Below are positions 58,832 to 64,000 of a stretch of 64,000 nt of DNA, piece after piece. The translations under genes and the position numbers were made by a program. Each line of letters opens with the position of its first letter. Position 1 is the stretch's first letter. The notes under the pieces were generated by a model. That model did not search any database, was not told the origin of the DNA, and saw only the letters and a program-made list of their open reading frames with translations. The DNA is from Oscarella lobularis (Eukaryota; Porifera; Homoscleromorpha; Homosclerophorida; Oscarellidae). The stretch is from assembly GCF_947507565.1 (NCBI RefSeq), contig NC_089175.1, positions 6,127,733-6,191,732 of the forward strand, written 5' to 3'.

Positions 58832-58882
58832 ATTGCTTATATTGCTGTTAGTAGAAAATTTAGAAATGCGTTTGAAGATTTA

Positions 58883-59930
58883 ATGAGCGACTTAGCGTGC
58901 GGTAGCATGGCAGCCGTTCTTGCTGGGTTGCTATTATGCGCTTCGTTTAGCTTCTGTTCGACACAGTACACGCTTGATGACTCGAAGGGACTGGGGAAGA
59001 AATTTGACGGAATCGGCGCCATAAGCGGCGGCGGGGTAAACGTCAAGAAAACACCAAACGCTCAAAACAAAGCGTTTTTCTCAGGCAACGTCTCGCCTCT
59101 TAGTCGACTACTCGCCCAACGAAACGTCCGAAATGATGGACTACCTCTTCAAACCCCATTTCGGCGCATCGCTTCAAATTCTCAAAGTCGAAATTGGCGG
59201 CGATTCCCAAAGCGGAGGCAAGAAGCTCCCATTTTCTCTTGTACGACGTTGCTTGCAATTATTTGTTGTCAGAGGGCACGGAAATGTCTCACATGCGAAA
59301 CGCAAGCGACGAGGACTACAATCGAGGCTATGAGTGGGGCATTATGGTCGAAGCAAAGAAGGTATAGGACCGAAGCTGGAACAAAGGAATTATTAGAGAG
59401 TCTTTTTTTATTCTAGAGAAATCCTGATATTAAACTATATGGTCTACCATGGGCATTTCCAGGCTGGGTATTAATCATATGGACACAAACGTTTTTTCCT
59501 GTAAATTGAGAGTTTTTTAGTTGTCAATGGGAAAGGGGCAGAATCCTTACGCTTATCCGAATGTGACGGCTCGCTATATAGTCAATTGGGTCGAAGGAGC
59601 GAAGAAGACTCACAACCTGACAATTGATTTCATAGGGGTAAACTTACAATGGAAGATTTACATGTACACTATATATATTCTTCTCAGATTTGGAACGAAA
59701 GACCTTATGACGCAACATACGTAAAGGTGATCTTACCTGCAGCACTTCATAGCCTTTGGAGGGGACAAAGGAGAATTTTCGCCTAGACTCTCTGGAAAGA
59801 GTTGGACACTCGCGGTTTCGAAGAAACGAGAATCGTCGTCGCGGACGGCGGCTGGGGCATAGCAGCGGACGTTCTCAAAGATTCGGAACTAGCGAATGCA
59901 ATTGACGTCATAGGGTGACGAAAATAATTC

Positions 59931-59961
<31 letters not shown>

Positions 59962-62011
59962 GTTTGCAGAGCGCACTATCCCGGCTCGAAGACAACCGCT
60001 CAAGCGTTGGAAACGAACAAGACGCTGTGGGCGAGTGAAGACTATAGCACTTACAATGATCTGACTGGAGGCGGCTGTTGGGCTAGGGTAAGCATTACGT
60101 ATCACCGTTGGGGAGTTCAACACTAAACAGTACCTTTTCAGCTTATCAATCAGAACTACGTATACGGCAACATGACTAGGTAATATTGTGAAACCGTGTT
60201 GGTCTGGTAGGAAGCACGGTTTCAAGTAAATTGATTTAATTAAACAATGGTGCTTTGTTCTTTAGTACCATTGCTTGGAATCTCGTGGCTGCTTATTATA
60301 AAGGCCCGCCGTTTTTTCGCGACGGTCTCATGACGGCCATTCATCCGTGGAGCGGCTACTACGAAGTCGAGAGTCCAATTTGGATGACAGGTGAGGGGGG
60401 CGCACGAAATTAGGATCGACGATGGGAATTTTTTATGACACAGCTCATACGACTCAGTTTACCTCTCCCGGCTGGTCGTATCTTCTCCACGGCTCGGGCG
60501 TGGGCGAATTGGTCGGCGGTGGAACGTACGTGACACTGAAGTCGTCGACTACGAACGACTTTACTCTAGTCATAGAAACAATGGTCCGCTTCTTCTGGGT
60601 TAGATGCGTGCACTCTGACTTTGTTTCTAGACGCATGATCACTCCATCTGCATCCGACCGAAACTCGCCCCATTTACTGTCAAGCCGCAGAATGCCTCGT
60701 TTCAACTGAAGGGCAGTTTGGTATGCAAGCGAACGCGAGAACCGCTTCGCCGCATAATACCGTGATTCTAAGGCGGCGAAGGGGGTGCACCTGGCTCTCT
60801 ACGTTACCCACCTGAATTTTCAAGGAGGACCGAGTACAATATTCCAACGCCAAGCCGATATTTCGGTAAGCCTTCACCGATTATCGAGTATCGACTCAGC
60901 GTTTCTCGGTTAGGTCGCGGCGGACGGGCAGTTCACCATTGAACTCGACGTCGACAGCGTGTATACGCTTAGTACAACAAGAGGACAGCTAAAGGGCCAT
61001 TATCCTCAAGACCACCCCAACGTCTCTTTTCCTTTTCCATACAAAGACGCGTTTAGTGAGCGAGCAAGCAAGCGTCGAGTACCTCGACATAATAAGCTCT
61101 GTTTCCCACCCCCACACCCCCCTTAGCGTACAATTCTTCACGCGAATATCCGCTATATTTCGAGGATCAGTCTGGCGTCTTTCAATTGTATGATATCACG
61201 GGTCGAGCTGGCAAAGTATTGAGACAGGTATGTTCTAAAATTCGCTTCTCCTACTCACTTTATTGTTTCATCGTCTGCAGGTGATCACGGAGCCCCCCAT
61301 CGTTTGGGTTCCCAATGCAAATGGACCGGTCACGATCATTGGCGATCACACCTGGTAAAACAAGGAAAAAGATCGAATTGCTCCAATGAGTCCTTTTGAT
61401 CGCTAAAGCATCGAGGGCTTCTCATCGTTTAGTACGCGTGTTTCAGGGTCAATTTGTCGGTCAGTGTACAAGTACAGACCTTATCGTCGAACCAGTCCGT
61501 CTTCGTCGCGGCGAGAGTCTCGTCCGCCGGCGTGTCGATATCCAAGGCCCAAGGCGTCTTCTTTTGGCTGACGGGAAGCGGCCACTATGCCGTCTCGTCC
61601 GACATAAGTATTGGGGAAAATATAATTTAGGGGCAGCAGAAGTGAGTGTGCCTCTGTTAGATGGAAAGACCGTGCTCGCACAAGGCGCTGCTCCGGTGAG
61701 CGTCTCGCCGAACAAGTGGATCACCCTAAGCCTTCAAGTGAAGGTAAGCCTCCGCGCGGAATCTCTGATAAACGAGGGCGTAGAGTAGAGAGATACGCCC
61801 GCGCGGGCGCGCGGGTGTGACGCAGGGAGCGTCGGCGTGGGGCTGCGTCAACGCGGTGCAAGCGTTCGCCTTGGAAAATTTTCCCGTCACGTCATCGGGT
61901 TGGGCGGCACTCGGTACCGGCTCATACGCCTACGCTCTCTTTGACGACTTTTCCGTCGATCCGCCCGTTTCGAATTCAAACGATTTCTGCCCTGTAGTCT
62001 CGTTGCCCTAA
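58883..62011 (+). CDS. GALC: Galactocerebrosidase (galactosylceramidase)
   Basis: Lysosomal glycoside hydrolase (GH59) that removes galactose from galactosylceramide. The start at 58883, or Met at 58907, precedes a signal peptide ([18 protein letters not shown]). The catalytic TIM barrel starts [20 protein letters not shown] and continues [49 protein letters not shown]. The acid/base Glu is in [13 protein letters not shown] (about 59690) and the nucleophile Glu in [20 protein letters not shown]. Then [27 protein letters not shown] and [17 protein letters not shown], and the C-terminal lectin-like domain ending [17 protein letters not shown], stop at 62011. About 15 exons. Both catalytic residues are present. 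Confidence 0.96.
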
Positions 62012-63251
62012 GAGTCCACTTAGGTCACCGCTGCGCGCGCCTTTTATTTTTTTCTACCCCAATCGTTCATTTTGATGGAGTTTAGTGCGTTGGACACCTT
62101 GCTAACTACACGTAGTGACCGTATTTGCGCTCGGGATATAGACGGTGTCTCTTGAGGAATGACCTCCAGTCTAAGCAACTTCCCCGTGATTCTGCTGCCT
62201 TGACCTGTCTGGCTATTTTGCTAAATCGTTTGTTTTTCAATGGAATTGGAGTCTACGCCTTCCGGGAAACCCAAACAGTCGAGGCGCCAGTCTAATGCTC
62301 TAATTGGTCTACCTTCCACCTCAGTAGATGTCGAGGTCAACAATTTCCTATTTGCGGTGTGCTATTTAGGAGAGGGGAATTCAATACATTCGATTCCCCT
62401 CCGAGATGCATTTGTCAAGGGCACACATAGAATGAAGTCGTTCAGGGAGCTGAGAAAAATCTCTCCCCGAGCACTCCGAGAGTCTTTTCTCAGCGAACAC
62501 TACTAGTACTCGGTGCGCGCGTTAATAATTCCAGCGGCCAGATGGGCCTGCCATTCCGTCTTTTCGACCTCTAATTGGTTCTCGGCGTGGCTCCTACTGC
62601 CTGATAACGCCGTGCAGGGGGTGGCCGCTAGCATGGGGTCCGGAATCGCTGGGCGGACGTCACCGTCCCAGCTGTATTGACAGTCCCGACCGTAAAACGG
62701 AAATAGGTGTCCTCCGCTCCTAAATTCGAAAGGAATGGGGACGCGACCAGGTGCGGAGATCGTCTGCGGTCGGGGGAGGGAGGCTCGTTCGCGGAAGTTG
62801 ACGGACTTGTTTTAGTAAGCGGTTTCAAGTGGTTCGTAAGTGCGCGGCGGCGTGCGTCTCGACACGGGGAGCGCGTTCTCGCGCAGGTGTCCACGCCTCG
62901 CGCCGCCAAGGCATGCGCAGTTTTCTTCCGCCCCCCGATGGAACGAAATGTGTGAGCGCGACCAAAGTTTGCCTTGGCTCCAGCTTGCACGAAGGCGAAA
63001 TTAGAATCACGCACCTCGACGTTAGACATTCCGCGACCACGAGCGTGGGAAAGTGGGATCTCATGCGAAGCCGTAGAATGTCGAGAATTCTTTGATATGC
63101 AAGCTGAAGTGGAGATACGCCCACTCGCGCACACGGGCCACTTCCGGGCGAGCCGCGCATTTAGATTTGGTCCTCTCATTACCCGTAAACAGTCTCTGCC
63201 GCCGAGCGCCGGAGTTAGGAGCGAAAATCGAAACGAACGCTTGGACGCGAT
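62012..63251. other. Intergenic, upstream of the bHLH gene
   Basis: About 1.2 kb. An 88-codon plus-strand frame (62240-62506) is present but shows no domain. The minus strand of 62628-63698 is open across the bHLH gene, which I treat as a shadow of GC-rich coding sequence. Confidence 0.45.
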
Positions 63252-63803
63252 ATGAGTGGTGGACGTCACGCGAACAACCTGAACGGAAGCGGTAGCGATA
63301 GCGGATCGCTTTCCCCGAGAACGGACACGTCGATCGACGCGACGGCCTCGCGAGGCTCGTCGAAGCGCAAGGCGAAGCGTGCCGAACGACGCGGATCGAT
63401 GTCGTCGCTGACGGCGACGAGCGCCGGCTCGGCGAACGATCGCGAGCGCGATCGCATGCATTCGATTAACGAGGCGTTCAAGACGCTGAAGAATTCGCTT
63501 CCCTTTATACCGCCCGATACGAAATTGTCGAAAATTCGCACGCTGCGCTACGCCATCAATTACATCTCTCATCTCAGCCAGGAACTCGGCATCGACGTCG
63601 TCGTCGCCGATGCGGCCCCCGAAGCGACGAAACGGCCGTTGCCCTGCGATTGGCAAGTCGGATTCAGCGGCGTTGCGACGACGCCCTATGCCTATCACAC
63701 CGCTCCGCGATTTCGGGTGTCTGGAGGCAGCGATCAGTTTCCGGCCTCGTACGCGCAGCCCGGGAATTTTCCCGCGCTACATCAAGTCGTGCATCACTGC
63801 TGA
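63252..63803 (+). CDS. Group A bHLH transcription factor
   Basis: A single exon of 183 residues. The bHLH domain (about residues 60-112) has the basic region ANDRERDRMHSINEAFKTLK, loop LPFIPPDTKLSKI and helix 2 RTLRYAINYISHLSQEL. The basic motif NDRERxRMHxxN is of the Atonal/neurogenin/NeuroD kind, while PPDTKLSKIxTLR is shared with TCF21, Musculin and Twist-type factors. It is therefore a basal group A member. Sponges have a neurogenic-like bHLH of this kind. The flanks are Ser/Gly-rich, and a short Tyr/Pro-rich C terminus follows. Confidence 0.9.
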   Translation: MSGGRHANNLNGSGSDSGSLSPRTDTSIDATASRGSSKRKAKRAERRGSMSSLTATSAGSANDRERDRMHSINEAFKTLKNSLPFIPPDTKLSKIRTLRYAINYISHLSQELGIDVVVADAAPEATKRPLPCDWQVGFSGVATTPYAYHTAPRFRVSGGSDQFPASYAQPGNFPALHQVVHHC

Positions 63804-64000
63804 TCACTCTCGTCCGCGCCCGCGCGGTTTGGTTACACCGCGCCCGCGCGCGCACCTACGAACCAACTCTTCTTTTCAGTCTGCAGCTAATTTTTATTTT
63901 TCAGTTGAGTAGCTCAAATCGAATCTTTTATCGCATTCAGATTCACGTTCGCACAAAGCGGAGACCCTAAGGCTTCCGACGTGCTGCACGCCACTCAAAA
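63804..64000. other. 3' flank of the bHLH gene
   Basis: About 200 bases, nothing recognised. Confidence 0.5.

Noticed and set aside
62628-63698. 356-codon open frame on the minus strand
   Set aside because: It overlaps the bHLH gene and GC-rich flanks; its Arg/Ala-rich translation has no domain. Shadow of coding sequence.
1-64000. Search for LTR, LINE or virus-derived genes
   Set aside because: No reverse transcriptase, integrase, capsid or long terminal repeat signature was recognised; the only transposase sequence is the hAT-like fragment.

Overview
This is animal nuclear DNA: spliced genes with short introns (about 50-100 bases), GT-AG boundaries, a tRNA with an intron, an ANTP-class homeobox gene and a group A bHLH gene. 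The compact layout and the character of the Bsx/Bar-like homeobox and bHLH proteins suggest an early-branching animal, most likely a sponge (a homoscleromorph such as Oscarella or Corticium is my guess; this is inference). No virus-derived element was recognised.

Layout. 1-2163: 5' end of WASHC2 (FAM21) and a basic nuclear protein, both on the minus strand. 2449-2542: tRNA-Arg(CCT). 2572-20060: a tandem triplication, on the minus strand, of a coiled-coil zinc-finger protein with NEMO/optineurin/TAX1BP1-like layout. Between the copies lie an intact CTHRC1, remnants of a 7TM receptor and of a thrombospondin-type-1 gene, two copies of a 41-residue membrane microprotein ORF, a 45-bp-arm palindrome and a small fold-back element. 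21777-29138: PFDN2, an unrecognised gene, a Bsx-like homeobox gene and ARCN1 (delta-COP). 30043-35455: an armadillo-repeat gene built of one-repeat exons, and RBM7. 35627-40093: three tandem CARD - coiled coil - Kelch genes. 40100-46980: repeat-rich DNA with two small spliced transcripts, one carrying twin 60-nt hairpins. 47050-50406: a Roc-COR-Death gene whose P-loop exon is interrupted by a hAT-like DNA transposon, next to a 78-bp minisatellite. 52289-55044: PRMT9, head to head with two paralogous multi-pass membrane genes (55220-58831), the second with an N-terminal TIR-like domain. 58883-62011: GALC. 63252-63803: bHLH gene.

Housekeeping genes (endosomal WASH complex, COPI coat, prefoldin, RNA decay, arginine methylation, glycolipid turnover) are interleaved with lineage-expanded genes that carry CARD, Death, TIR and NEMO-like modules. 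The most notable content is this set of tandem, unusual innate-signalling-like architectures (CARD-Kelch, TIR plus multi-pass membrane, Roc-COR-Death), none of which I can match to a described family with the same domain order. Their role in immunity or cell death is inference from the domains only.
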